Numbered from the stretch's first letter, positions 1 to 10,007 are shown. The stretch: 46,612 nt of DNA from Bacillus altitudinis 41KF2b (GCF_000691145.1 NZ_ASJC01000016.1:1-46612); one strand, 5' to 3'. Numbers and translations: made by a program. Notes: generated from the sequence alone by a model not told the origin.

Positions 1-151
1 CGGCACCTTTTCCAGTGAAGTCGTCACCGAGATTGGCAACACCTTGAAGTGCCTTTTTTAAATCTATCATTTGTTCGTGGAGTTCCTGATAGTGTTTTGC
101 CCTTGTATCCATGGCACTGGTTAGTGCTTTTGCATCAAGTATCTTGCCCAG
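1..151 (-). CDS. LXG-domain toxin, N-terminal fragment (runs off the window)
   Basis: Fifty codons of the N-terminus are visible, reading LGKILDAKALTSAMDTRAKH and continuing through a GDDFTGKGA segment. This pattern (xxDAKxL...TRAxxYxELxxQMxxLxKALxGVAxLxDxFxGKGAxxIK) is the start of the LXG domain found in Bacillus polymorphic toxins of the YeeF/YobL type. These proteins leave the cell through the type VII (WXG100/Yuk) system, and the C-terminal toxin lies outside the window. An in-frame TAA sits seven codons upstream, so the only start before the conserved residues is CTG at 151, behind a GGAGG at 164-168. CTG starts are rare. A later ATG (codon 14) would cut into the conserved helix. Confidence 0.72.
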   Translation of the reverse strand, partial: MGKILDAKALTSAMDTRAKHYQELHEQMIDLKKALQGVANLGDDFTGKGA

Positions 152-310
152 ATTAAGCCACTCCCTCCATTATTGATCATAAAGTCTATTTTACCGTGAC
201 CTCCAAAACGGAAAAATAGGCTAAATGACATAAAAAATGGAATGAACTCTCTATTCAATTTACCCTCTCATTTGGATAAACGAGTTTATCCATTGTAGGG
301 ATATAGAAAA

Positions 311-341
311 GGCCAGACAGTTCATTATACTCTGTCTAGCC
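311..341 (-). terminator. Intrinsic terminator of the TerD-type gene
   Basis: A 10-bp inverted repeat, GGCTAGACAG against CTGTCTGGCC with one wobble pair, is followed on the minus strand by TTTTC. It lies 12 bases beyond the stop codon of the TerD-type gene. Confidence 0.8.
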
Positions 342-352
342 ACATGTTCACG

Positions 353-1588
353 TTACTTATAGTCATTGATTGGTCCTTTATCCATCAAAACATCGATCTC
401 ATTTGAATATTTCATTTTTAACTTCGGTCTACGCTCAGAGTTTGGTTTACTGTAAAGCTCTAGTGGACGGATGATCACGCCATCATTTGTGTTTTGAAGA
501 ATACCTGGAACACAAGAATAAATTCGATCATTGTCATTTGCATGTTTCGCGTGAATCGTGACAGACGTTCCTTGATGATTATCGATACTCATAGACACTC
601 TATATCTATAGAAAGAACCTGTTCCATTTGATTGAGCAGAGTAAACAACGGGTACCACCGCAAGGATATCATCATTTAACCTTAGTTTAATGACTTCTGT
701 TTTCATTGATTCACGATCTCTACCGACATCTCCCATATGCTCAACAGCCCCGTTACCGTAATTTTTGAGAGCGGGAACACCTTTTGCGCCAAACATGGCC
801 ACATCTATTTGCTTTCCTGACTTCGTATAGACCAATGCGTAAATATCATAATCGGTTCCAGACTCCCAAGATACTGTAGCCGTAATCTCTGGTGTTTTTT
901 CAATGATGATCGGTTTATGACCTTTGTCTAGACTAATTTTACCTTGAACTTTCTCTAAGCTAATAGGTGCAGCGACTTTCTCTTTAGCGGCTGTTTTCAT
1001 TGGAGCAGGCTCATTAATTTGTTTTTCAGAAACCATTGGAGGAGGTGTAGAAACACCCTGTTCATCAGGTTCAACCTCTACCCCATAAAGCTTGCATAGC
1101 CCTTCCAATCCAGAATCGAAGCCACGCCAGATGGATCGTGCTTTCGTTTCACTATTTCTTATGTATAGCTCTACTACGACAATACCCTTTTCATTTGTAA
1201 AGCTTACTGGTGTTAGGTATAGCACCTCATCACCTGTTCGAATTTCTGCTTTCAGATTCTTCACATGAGAAAAGCCGATTCCTCGATCCTCTGTTAGTGT
1301 AATAGCCATCTTTGTGATTCCGACAGGCACTTTGCTCATATCAAAATTCAATTGATGTCTTTTCAACTGATCTGATATCTCTGCTGGTAAAAGTGTCGCG
1401 ACACCCGTAGCACTCTCCGGCTGATTGTAAGAAATAATGCCATTATCTCCTTGAACTAGATCTGAATCTGTTAAGAGAAACGCCGTTAAAGAAATATCAA
1501 TTGCAGATGACACTTCATAACTGATGAATAATTGCCCCTTTGGAGAGTTTAGTACGGTATTGGCACCCATTTGCAGAGTTTGATTCAT
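353..1588 (-). CDS. Double TerD-domain protein (tellurite/stress family)
   Basis: The 411-residue protein has two TerD-like beta-sandwich domains joined by a Pro/Glu/Lys-rich linker at about residues 180-225. The first, about residues 1-175, holds DISLTAFLLTDSDLVQGDN. The second, about 225-400, holds the typical TVSWESGTDYDIYALVYTKS strand pattern, with acidic residues that bind calcium in TerD relatives. Domains of this family occur in bacterial ter stress operons and in phage-defence and toxin neighbourhoods. Single-domain Bacillus relatives (YceC-E) are shorter, so this is a tandem version. A TAGGAG site precedes the ATG. Its function here is unknown. The neighbours (LXG toxin, Mrr nuclease) suggest an accessory stress or conflict region. 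Confidence 0.75.
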   Translation of the reverse strand: MNQTLQMGANTVLNSPKGQLFISYEVSSAIDISLTAFLLTDSDLVQGDNGIISYNQPESATGVATLLPAEISDQLKRHQLNFDMSKVPVGITKMAITLTEDRGIGFSHVKNLKAEIRTGDEVLYLTPVSFTNEKGIVVVELYIRNSETKARSIWRGFDSGLEGLCKLYGVEVEPDEQGVSTPPPMVSEKQINEPAPMKTAAKEKVAAPISLEKVQGKISLDKGHKPIIIEKTPEITATVSWESGTDYDIYALVYTKSGKQIDVAMFGAKGVPALKNYGNGAVEHMGDVGRDRESMKTEVIKLRLNDDILAVVPVVYSAQSNGTGSFYRYRVSMSIDNHQGTSVTIHAKHANDNDRIYSCVPGILQNTNDGVIIRPLELYSKPNSERRPKLKMKYSNEIDVLMDKGPINDYK

Positions 1589-1749
1589 TTCAACAACTCC
1601 TATTCTTTATCTACCATTTATCGTTTTTATAGACCAATTATACCGAATTATGTGATAGAACCTATTAAAACCTTTACCTCTTTTCAACCTCTACAATGAT
1701 ATGAGACAATGCCAACTAAAACCGCACTACTCTAGAAGGGAGAACCATT

Positions 1750-1911
1750 GTGTATAAATTAATTATTCCTGCTGTTATGGTGGTATTCAGTCTGTGGATT
1801 CTTCTTCAATTATCAATGAACATCAATATCTTTCAGAATCCAATGAACTATTTTACCGTCATTACCCTCTTTTTTCTTTGTATTCAGGAGTTATTGAAAC
1901 ATAGACAATAA
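1750..1911 (+). CDS. Small two-helix membrane protein (53 aa)
   Basis: A GTG start at 1750 is preceded by AAGGGAG with 7-base spacing and opens a 53-codon frame. It begins MYKLIIPAVMVVFSLWILLQ and ends in a basic tail, KHRQ. Two hydrophobic segments (residues 3-21 and about 33-47) flank a short polar turn, so a hairpin membrane protein is likely. It ends five bases before the convergent Mrr-type gene. I do not recognise a family. The good ribosome site, regular hydrophobic pattern and filling of an otherwise empty gap support it as real. Confidence 0.6.
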   Translation: MYKLIIPAVMVVFSLWILLQLSMNINIFQNPMNYFTVITLFFLCIQELLKHRQ

Positions 1912-1916
1912 AAAGA

Positions 1917-2897
1917 TCACTCAGGTACATACACTTTTTTCAGAGGTAATAAGGATCTTGTCTCAGCTGGCATATATTCATACCAATGTACAATAAGATT
2001 TACGAGCTCTTCTAAGTCCACTAGATGAACCTCATTATGTTTAGCAACAGCTTTTGCATGAGAAGTAAACCCACCAGTAGAAACAAATAAACTGTTAGCA
2101 TTCATTGGATTAGCACCTAATAATTGCTGCACCTCTGGCGAACTGGCTGAATTTTTCCGATGCTTTACTTGTACTTTAATAATAGGCTTTTCAAATCCAA
2201 ATGCATCTTTATAAGCTAATACATCCACACCGCCATCTGGCCCTTTTGGACTCACGCGAACATTGTATGACATTGCTTGCAGTAAGCCTCCGACTAAGTC
2301 TTGCATTTGCCACGGGTCCAATTTATCTACTTTATCTTCAATCATGACAGTAGCTTTGCTGACTAAATCTTCGATAATTTCATCTTCTTCGGTTTCATCT
2401 TCAGGCGCTGATATAGATGTAGGGTTTTTGAGTAAATGTTCAATCTCTTTCCCCCAATCATCTACACGAAAAACAGTTGATATAGAACCGAGGCTGTTCT
2501 TAGCTGATTGACTGAGAGAATCTCGTTTAACTGCTATTGGTTCCCAATTTACCTGAATATGATTTGGATACATTTTATCTCCAACTGCTTCATCAAAAAA
2601 ATGCGGAGCAATCACCGTACCTACTCGATATTCACGGCTTTCTTTTATGTACGTAATGATTCGATCTCCCTTTTTGATTTCTCTACTAAACCTCCATACC
2701 TGACTGACCCAGCTTCTTCTCGTAAAAGGTTTGTTCTCAGCGAATATGACATCAGCTCGAGCATTCATCTCTTGCTTTGTTTGATATTGTTTTGGATTAC
2801 CTAATTTAGGCCACCCTATCGATGCAATGCCTTTCTCTTCCCAAATTGTAATTAATTCGTTTTGGTCACCCGCACGAACCATCCACCATTTCGTCAT
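1917..2897 (-). CDS. Mrr-type restriction endonuclease with an extra N-terminal domain
   Basis: The C-terminal part, about residues 190-305, is an Mrr_cat nuclease. It has a conserved entry helix (WQMQDLVGGLLQAMSY), catalytic Asp225 in GGVD and the Q-x-K element QVK at 243-245. Mrr enzymes are type IV nucleases that attack methylated foreign DNA. The N-terminal part, about 1-150, starts WWMVRAGDQNELI and carries RxGTV-like strands. It resembles a PUA/EVE-like or related recognition module, which is inference. A very acidic linker (about 163-177) joins the two. The length of 326 aa is usual for such two-domain Mrr proteins. It is a single gene with its own SD and terminator. It must tolerate the host's own methyltransferase at 13842-15584. 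Confidence 0.8.
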   Translation of the reverse strand: MTKWWMVRAGDQNELITIWEEKGIASIGWPKLGNPKQYQTKQEMNARADVIFAENKPFTRRSWVSQVWRFSREIKKGDRIITYIKESREYRVGTVIAPHFFDEAVGDKMYPNHIQVNWEPIAVKRDSLSQSAKNSLGSISTVFRVDDWGKEIEHLLKNPTSISAPEDETEEDEIIEDLVSKATVMIEDKVDKLDPWQMQDLVGGLLQAMSYNVRVSPKGPDGGVDVLAYKDAFGFEKPIIKVQVKHRKNSASSPEVQQLLGANPMNANSLFVSTGGFTSHAKAVAKHNEVHLVDLEELVNLIVHWYEYMPAETRSLLPLKKVYVPE

Positions 2898-3023
2898 TTA
2901 CTACCTCTCCCATTCCATCTATCTTCTCTTATTTTCATCATCAAATATTCTATCTAAATTATAAGACTTATTTCTTGTTAACAAAAGGATATGCGCACCA
3001 TTTTTGTCGAAAGAAACACAAAA

Positions 3024-3056
3024 ACCCGAACAAGCGTATACCACACTCATCCGGGT
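3024..3056 (-). terminator. Terminator of the beta-glucoside operon
   Basis: ACCCG against CGGGT is extended inward by mixed GU/AU pairs to about 13 bp. A T run on the minus strand follows the stem, 16 bases past the bglA-type stop codon. Confidence 0.7.
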
Positions 3057-3071
3057 CTGCATTTTCCTTTG

Positions 3072-4511
<1,440 letters not shown>

Positions 4512-4520
4512 CTATTCCTC

Positions 4521-6419
4521 CTATTTCACAATTGTCATCATGACGTCAGTTGGCTGACATGTCGAACGTTTCTCTACAATCACATCTTCGTATGCTTGGG
4601 TATTGGTAATGATAACAGGTGTGATTGTTTGTAATCCTTTGCTTTCAATTGCTTCCTGATCAAATGTCATCAACAATTCACCCTTTTTCACCTTGTCGCC
4701 TTCTTTGATATTGAGTGTAAATGCCGATCCATCTAGAGAGACCGTATCAATTCCTACATGAACAAGTAACTCCACACCAAATTCAGAACGCAGACCAATC
4801 GCATGTTTTGTTGGTGCAAGCATGACGACACTGCCATCAAACGGTGCAAACAGTTTGTTATCGGTCGGATGAATGGCAAAGCCTTTCCCCATCGCTCCAG
4901 AGCTAAATACGGCATCTGGCACTTCAGATAACGAAAGCACCTTTCCTGTAAGTGGAGCCGTGATCATTTCTTCATTGTTCATAGAAGCTTGTGTCGTTTC
5001 TCCGCCTTGATCTTTAACAGGTGTTTCACCAGCTGGCTGGTCTACCGTATCTTCCCCATAACCGAACAATTGAATAAGCACAACTGGTAATATCAGCGCA
5101 ATGGCCACACCAATCAAAATACCAATGATAGACGTTGGATAATCTGCACTGATTCCGTTCACAATGGTCAGAGGGCCAGGCAGCCCTGCATATGCAAAGT
5201 AATAAGGCGTAAAGAAGCTGGCCACAATGGCACCGACTGCTCCAGAAATACACCCGAAAATAAACGGCTTTTTAAAACGTAAGGTGACACCGTAAATCGC
5301 AGGCTCCGTAATACCGAAGAGTCCTGTGATTCCAGCTGAAACCCCAACTTTCCGTGTTTCCCGATTTCTTGCTTTTAAAATAACTCCCAGCACCGCACCG
5401 ACTTGAGCGATAACAGCGATGGTTTGATATGCCTGAAAGGAGTCACGTCCATATTGTTCAAAGTTCGCAAGTACCATTGGCGTGATGCCCCAGTGAACAC
5501 CGAAAATCACGAGTACTTGCCAGAAACCGCCGATAATGGCCCCTGCCAGAGCTGGTACATTTTCAGCTAAGATATTGTATCCGTTTGCAATCCCATTTGC
5601 ACCTGCTGTCGAAAGAGGACCGATTAATAGAATGGTTAACGGAACCATGACGACCATACATAGAAATGGGACAAATAGCGGTTTGACAACCTCATGAATT
5701 CGTTTGTTTAAGAATTTTTCTACATAGGAAAGAATCCATACTAAGAAAAGCGGTGGCAAGACGGATGATGTATAAACCGTTTCAGATAACGCAATCCCTA
5801 AAAAGGTCACACCTTCCCCTGATGCTACACGTCCAGCAATCTCTGTCCAAGAAGGACTGACAAGCGCTGCTGTACAAGCAACCGCGATATACATATTTGT
5901 TTTGAAATGCTTGGCTGCAGTGATCGCAATAAAAATGGGCAAGAACGTAAACGGTGCCCAAGAAATAAAGCTAAACACTTCATAAGTTCCTGTTTTCGAG
6001 AAGCTTGGAAATATCAAATTTATTAAGATAAGTGCACCTTGTAAAATACCAGCTGCGGCTAAAATATACACAAATGGCGCAAACACAGCGGACATGGTCG
6101 CAATGACCCGATTCAGTATCGTTCCTTTGTTTTCATTCGGCTGATCATCATCCGACGTTTGGAGCTGAACAAGGTTGGAAAAATGCTCATATACCTCACC
6201 TACATGCTGACCGATCACAACCTGAAACTGACCACCGTTTTCCACCACTGTAATGACGCCAAGCATGGCGTTGACTGCTTCTTTTGCCTTTGGATTAGAA
6301 CGCTTCAACACCAAACGCAGCCTCGTGGCGCATCTTGCAGCACTCACCACATTTTCTTCTCCGCCAACTGCTTCTAAGATGTCTTCTGCAAGCTTTTGAT
6401 AATCCCTCACTTTTGACAT
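4521..6419 (-). CDS. Beta-glucoside PTS permease, EIIBCA
   Basis: The 632-residue membrane permease imports and phosphorylates beta-glucosides. The EIIB domain, about residues 1-90, has phospho-Cys30 in ARCATRLRL. The multi-helix EIIC domain spans about 105-455, with the ITEPAIYGV motif typical of glucose-superfamily EIIC. The EIIA domain, about 475-632, has phospho-His554 in LLVHVGIDTV. All three domains look intact. As I recall, the B. subtilis counterpart position holds only a fragment (yyzE), so this is the complete version. It is the first gene of the operon, behind an AAGGGGGG site and a palindromic operator at 6461-6476. Confidence 0.92.
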   Translation of the reverse strand: MSKVRDYQKLAEDILEAVGGEENVVSAARCATRLRLVLKRSNPKAKEAVNAMLGVITVVENGGQFQVVIGQHVGEVYEHFSNLVQLQTSDDDQPNENKGTILNRVIATMSAVFAPFVYILAAAGILQGALILINLIFPSFSKTGTYEVFSFISWAPFTFLPIFIAITAAKHFKTNMYIAVACTAALVSPSWTEIAGRVASGEGVTFLGIALSETVYTSSVLPPLFLVWILSYVEKFLNKRIHEVVKPLFVPFLCMVVMVPLTILLIGPLSTAGANGIANGYNILAENVPALAGAIIGGFWQVLVIFGVHWGITPMVLANFEQYGRDSFQAYQTIAVIAQVGAVLGVILKARNRETRKVGVSAGITGLFGITEPAIYGVTLRFKKPFIFGCISGAVGAIVASFFTPYYFAYAGLPGPLTIVNGISADYPTSIIGILIGVAIALILPVVLIQLFGYGEDTVDQPAGETPVKDQGGETTQASMNNEEMITAPLTGKVLSLSEVPDAVFSSGAMGKGFAIHPTDNKLFAPFDGSVVMLAPTKHAIGLRSEFGVELLVHVGIDTVSLDGSAFTLNIKEGDKVKKGELLMTFDQEAIESKGLQTITPVIITNTQAYEDVIVEKRSTCQPTDVMMTIVK

Positions 6420-6460
6420 ATAAAACCCCCCTTTATCACTACTAGTATATGTACATTATA

Positions 6461-6476
6461 ATTATACCGGTACAAT
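6461..6476. promoter_or_regulatory. Candidate GntR-family operator between PTS and regulator
   Basis: ATTATACCGGTACAAT is a near-perfect palindrome (14 of 16 positions symmetric) centred on TACCGGTA. It lies in the divergent intergenic region, 42 bases upstream of the PTS start. HutC-subfamily regulators bind palindromes of this size. Assignment to the adjacent regulator is inference. Confidence 0.5.
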
Positions 6477-6527
6477 TTATCAATACCTATATAATTTCAA
6501 TTTGCATATCAAAAAGAAATCGGGATG

Positions 6528-6536
6528 TGCTATAAT
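6528..6536 (+). promoter_or_regulatory. Extended -10 promoter of the GntR gene
   Basis: TGCTATAAT gives a full extended -10 element. It lies 39 bases upstream of the chosen start, with no convincing -35 at 17 bp. Confidence 0.5.
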
Positions 6537-6574
6537 ACAAAGACAATAAATCGTGAAAACAAAGAGGAATGGCT

Positions 6575-7285
6575 ATGTTAAAGTATCAACAAATTGCGAG
6601 CGATATTGAAAAATATATTGTCACACATGAGCTACAGCAAGGAGACAAACTTCCTGTGCTTGAGACGCTCATGAATCAATTTGCTGTGAGCAAAAGTACA
6701 ATTATCAAATCATTAGATTTACTCGAAAGAAAAGGGATTGTCTATCAGGTGAGGGGCAGCGGCATCTTTGTGAGAAGGCATAGACGCAAAGGCTATATCA
6801 GCCTTTTATCCAACCAAGGGTTTAAAAAAGATTTAGAGGAATTTCAACTGACATCAGAAGTTCTCACGTTAGATACCATCAAACCGCCAGAAGAAGCTGC
6901 GCTGAATTTAAACATTGAACCAGATGAGGATGTTTTCTACCTTAAACGCATTCGTTACATCAATGGACAAACTTTATGTTTAGAAGAGTCCTATTACCGG
7001 AAAACCATTATTCCTTACCTCAACACAGAAATTGCAGCCGATTCTGTATTTAAATTCGTCAGTGAAGGTCTTGGACTCAAAGTCGGCTTCTCCGATATGT
7101 ACTTACAAGTAGGCAAACTGAACGATACCGAAGCAAAGCACCTCGGCCTCAAACTAGACGATCCCGCTCTCCGCGTCGAGACGGTCTTTCATCTCACAAA
7201 CGGCCAGCCCTTCGACTTTTCGAAAATCACATATAACTACACACAATCCCAATTTTTTATTCAAGCGAATAATTATTATGGGTGA
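6575..7285 (+). CDS. yydK: GntR/HutC-family repressor, YydK type
   Basis: The 236-aa regulator has an N-terminal winged helix (about residues 1-70; the LETLMNQFAVSKSTIIKSLD stretch holds the recognition helix). A C-terminal UTRA ligand domain (about 80-230) contains the YLKRIRYINGQTLCLEESYY core, as in TreR and LicR-like sugar regulators. I chose ATG 6575 because AAGAGGA ends six bases before it. The ATG at 6569 would overlap that ribosome site. It is divergent from the beta-glucoside PTS operon, which it probably represses, with a phosphorylated sugar as inducer by analogy with TreR. B. subtilis has the same bglA-yydK association. Confidence 0.85.
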   Translation: MLKYQQIASDIEKYIVTHELQQGDKLPVLETLMNQFAVSKSTIIKSLDLLERKGIVYQVRGSGIFVRRHRRKGYISLLSNQGFKKDLEEFQLTSEVLTLDTIKPPEEAALNLNIEPDEDVFYLKRIRYINGQTLCLEESYYRKTIIPYLNTEIAADSVFKFVSEGLGLKVGFSDMYLQVGKLNDTEAKHLGLKLDDPALRVETVFHLTNGQPFDFSKITYNYTQSQFFIQANNYYG

Positions 7286-7293
7286 TGAAAGGA

Positions 7294-7323
7294 AAAAGCC
7301 CCTGATACATTCAGGAGGCTTTT
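7294..7323. terminator. Bidirectional terminator between regulator and hypothetical gene
   Basis: AAAAGCCCCTGA pairs with TCAGGAGGCTTTT around a 5-base loop, with T runs on both strands. It serves the two convergent genes. Confidence 0.8.
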
Positions 7324-7887
7324 CTACTGTTCTCTTTTAACCTTTAAATATTTCTTCCCTCTCTCTTGAGTAGTTAGCCCGTCAATGAGAGTATCACCAT
7401 AAAAAATGACTAAACAATCCCCTTTACCTATAAGAACAACTGGAAAAGCATGATGTTCTTGCAGACTCTTTTCAACATCATCTGGATGAAGCTCGACTTC
7501 CATTTCATGACCAATGAATGCATACTCGAACGTAAGAGTATGATAAAGTTCTACAAGACACTGTACGATCTCCTGTTGAATACGAACGACATCATGTGAA
7601 ACAACCTCTGTCCACTTTAAATATAGAACGAATCCAACAAAACCAGCTTCTTTTTGTATATTCATGGTCGTATGCTTTAGACATGTTCCCGTCAATTCAA
7701 ATTCTGTATAATAGGCTTCCAAGTAATTGTTTTTGATTTTATTCTCTTTTACATCATGTTCGATCCATGCTTCGCCATTAGCGTCCTGACTAAACTTTAC
7801 CTTCGTTATCAATATTCCTTTTTTTGTTAAAAAGTCAGTCAGTTTGCGAAAAGTGATTGTTAAATGAATGTCATCATAGAATACCAA
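7324..7887 (-). CDS. Hypothetical protein (187 aa)
   Basis: I do not recognise this protein with confidence. It is soluble, mixed alpha/beta and mildly acidic, with no signal peptide or membrane segment. Regular strand patterns such as AWIEHDVKEN, TEFELTGTCL and GFVGFVLYLKW recall small cytoplasmic immunity-type proteins of Bacillus toxin loci, but no toxin gene is adjacent. The start is unclear. The frame opens with TTG at 7887, yet the strong AGGAGG at 7907-7912 is better spaced for an ATT codon two codons upstream. The gene is convergent with the GntR gene and shares its terminator. Confidence 0.6.
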   Translation of the reverse strand: MVFYDDIHLTITFRKLTDFLTKKGILITKVKFSQDANGEAWIEHDVKENKIKNNYLEAYYTEFELTGTCLKHTTMNIQKEAGFVGFVLYLKWTEVVSHDVVRIQQEIVQCLVELYHTLTFEYAFIGHEMEVELHPDDVEKSLQEHHAFPVVLIGKGDCLVIFYGDTLIDGLTTQERGKKYLKVKREQ

Positions 7888-8210
7888 TCCAATATTGATA
7901 TATCCTCCTAAAGCTATGCTGACCCCCTCGCTTTCTTTTTGTTTTGTTCAAGCATACTACAAAAAAAGCAGATTCTCTTTGAACCTGCCTTTTGATCCGA
8001 TATTATTTTCTTTCAGCCTTAAACGACTTTACCGTCTTACTACTCTCCGACATTCCTTTTCCTGTAACGGTAAGACCTTTCCGCCCTTAGCGCCTAGTTG
8101 TTTGATATTACATGAACAATTCCAATTCATCACATTCAAAAGATTCATTTTACGAATGCATCATACAAACTTATGATGAACATAACAACATGTTTAGGAG
8201 GATTCGTCAG
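7888..8210. other. Intergenic region before the phzF-like gene
   Basis: This is a divergent intergenic region of 323 bases. It must hold the promoters of both flanking genes. TTCAAA and TAGTAT, 18 bp apart on the minus strand, could serve the hypothetical gene. I see no strong -10 for the phzF-like gene, no hairpin with a T run and no convincing riboswitch core. Weak complementarity exists between TTTACCGT (8028-8035) and ACGGTAAG (8067-8074). Confidence 0.4.
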
Positions 8211-9107
8211 ATGAAAGATATTAGGGTGTATCATGTCGATGCGTTTACAACTGAGAAATTTGGAGGTAATGCCGCTGGGGTGGTGTTGGATGGGGAATGG
8301 TTAACGGAGGATGAGATGCAGAATATCGCCAAGGAGTTGAACTTACCCGAGTCCGTTTTCTTACTGCCGGCACATGATGAGAAAGCTGATTATCGAGTGA
8401 AATATTTCACTCCAACGGAAGAGGTCAATTTCTGCGGGCATGCGACGGTTGGGTTGACTTGGCTTTTAGCGACGGAGCTAGGGATGGCTAAAGAAAAATC
8501 AGGGGTTGTGTTAGAAACAAAGATCGGCCATGTTCCCGTTATATGGCACGAGGAAAATGGCAAAGTTGTGGATGTGGAGATGACACAGGTCACGCCAAAG
8601 ACGCGAGATTTTATCATCGATGTAGAAGAGCTTAGTGACATGCTCGGTATAAGCAGTGACAGGATTGATCCATCCTATCCTATAAAATTAGCAAACACCG
8701 GAAACTGGCATCTCCTGGTTCCGCTGAAACATCAGGATGACATTGATCAAGCGGCACCAAACTTAGCAGCTTTAGGGAAAATGAATAAAGCGCAGGGTAT
8801 CACAACGACTCATCTTTATACGTTTCAAGCCACAAAGGACTGTGATCTTTATACAAGGGATTTTGCACCTGGCATTGGTATACCCGAAGATCCTGTAACC
8901 GGAGCAGCAAACGGAGCATTAGCCGGATATCTGTATTTGGAAGGGATCATTCCTCAGCAAGAAACCACTCATCTGCGCATTGCTCAAGGTGATGCAATCG
9001 GCAGACCAGGATTGCTTCGTATCACGGTCATTCCGAATGAAGCAAAGCCGGTGATTAAAGTAGCAGGTGCAGCGGTTATTACCATTCGTGGGGTGATCAC
9101 GCTATAA
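8211..9107 (+). CDS. PhzF-family isomerase
   Basis: The 298-aa protein belongs to the PhzF/diaminopimelate-epimerase fold. It starts with the family signature VYHVDAFTTEKFGGNAAGVV, has the catalytic Glu47 in LPESVF, FCGHAT at about residue 70 and DPVTGAANGALAGY in the C-terminal half. Family members isomerise small metabolites; the natural substrate of the Bacillus ones is unknown. ATG 8211 was chosen because TTAGGAGG lies nine bases upstream. A longer in-frame start at 8112 would add a low-complexity, non-family N-terminus. It is convergent with the LysR gene, so regulation by that protein is not implied by position. Confidence 0.88.
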   Translation: MKDIRVYHVDAFTTEKFGGNAAGVVLDGEWLTEDEMQNIAKELNLPESVFLLPAHDEKADYRVKYFTPTEEVNFCGHATVGLTWLLATELGMAKEKSGVVLETKIGHVPVIWHEENGKVVDVEMTQVTPKTRDFIIDVEELSDMLGISSDRIDPSYPIKLANTGNWHLLVPLKHQDDIDQAAPNLAALGKMNKAQGITTTHLYTFQATKDCDLYTRDFAPGIGIPEDPVTGAANGALAGYLYLEGIIPQQETTHLRIAQGDAIGRPGLLRITVIPNEAKPVIKVAGAAVITIRGVITL

Positions 9108-9113
9108 ATTGAT

Positions 9114-9143
9114 CAGCTTGAATAGAGACTCTCGTTCAAGCTG
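9114..9143. terminator. Hairpin between phzF-like and LysR genes
   Basis: CAGCTTGAA pairs perfectly with TTCAAGCTG around a 12-base loop. It lies between two convergent stop codons, with a weak T tract on either side. Confidence 0.6.
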
Positions 9144-9146
9144 AAT

Positions 9147-10007
9147 CTATTTAAAATGATCTTTGACCGCTTCAATCCATCTTTTAGTAGAGGGAGAGGC
9201 TGCGTTAAAAGATTTAAACGCCATATTGATTTCGCGATAAACACTGGTCTCAAGTGGAATTACGTTCGCATGAGGCACCTGAGGCGGCAAAATCAACTTC
9301 GGAATGATCGTGAGCCCAATGCCTTCCTGAACCATAGAGATGAGCGTATTGTTGTCCCCAATCTCAAATAAAACATGGGGTTTTACGCCTCTTTCTTTTA
9401 ATATTTTCTTAATGAGTTGATCACAGCCCGCTTTTGGCATGATAAACGGTTCATCTTGAAACGAAGCGACTTCCATCACCTTCTTTGTATGGAAACGATG
9501 ACTCTCTTGCATGAGCACCACCAATTCATCTTGAAACAGTGGAACAGTTACCAAATCTCTAGATGGCTGTGTTAAAAACCCAAGATCAACTGTGCCAGAC
9601 GCGATCCACTCTTCAATCTCTTCATAGCCGCCTTCGTATAACTCCAATTGGATATTGGGATAACTTTTCGTAAAACGATGAATCAGCTGCGGAAGCATTT
9701 TTGAAGAAAAACTAGAAAACGTGCCGATTTTAATGCTCCCCACTTCCATCCCTTGAATCAACGCCGCCTCCTGCTCAAGCAATGACGCATGATGAATGAT
9801 TTGGCGAATATGCGGCATCACCCGCTCACCTGCATCTGTCAGCGACAGCCCGTTTCGATTCCGATGAAGCAGCACAATCCCAAGTTCTGACTCAAGCTTC
9901 GCCATATTATGACTCACCCCAGACTGCGTCAGCCCAAGCTTCTCTCCAGCTTTTGTAAAGCTGCCGCATTCGACGACTGTTTGAAATACTTTGTATGGGA
10001 ATGTCAT
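9147..10007 (-). CDS. LysR-family transcriptional regulator
   Basis: The protein has the standard LysR layout. An N-terminal winged helix (about residues 1-60) has VFQTVVECGSFTKAGEKLGL, followed by TQSGVSHNMAKLESELG. A linker helix leads to a periplasmic-binding-protein-like effector domain (about 90-285) with the GxGLTIIPKL element. ATG 10007 gives 286 aa and sits seven bases after GAGGTGA. A GTG at 10019 is possible but overlaps that ribosome site. Its start lies 13 bases past the stop of the His-rich gene, so the two are probably co-transcribed. Target genes and effector are unknown. Confidence 0.88.
   Translation of the reverse strand: MTFPYKVFQTVVECGSFTKAGEKLGLTQSGVSHNMAKLESELGIVLLHRNRNGLSLTDAGERVMPHIRQIIHHASLLEQEAALIQGMEVGSIKIGTFSSFSSKMLPQLIHRFTKSYPNIQLELYEGGYEEIEEWIASGTVDLGFLTQPSRDLVTVPLFQDELVVLMQESHRFHTKKVMEVASFQDEPFIMPKAGCDQLIKKILKERGVKPHVLFEIGDNNTLISMVQEGIGLTIIPKLILPPQVPHANVIPLETSVYREINMAFKSFNAASPSTKRWIEAVKDHFK

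Noticed and set aside
6420..6574. LicT/SacT-type antiterminator in the PTS leader
   Set aside because: No ribonucleic antiterminator hairpin or terminator lies between the promoter region and the PTS start, and no BglG-type gene is adjacent.
7895..8176. 93-codon plus-strand frame upstream of the phzF-like gene
   Set aside because: No ribosome site, no protein-like pattern, and it overlaps the regulatory region of the phzF-like gene.
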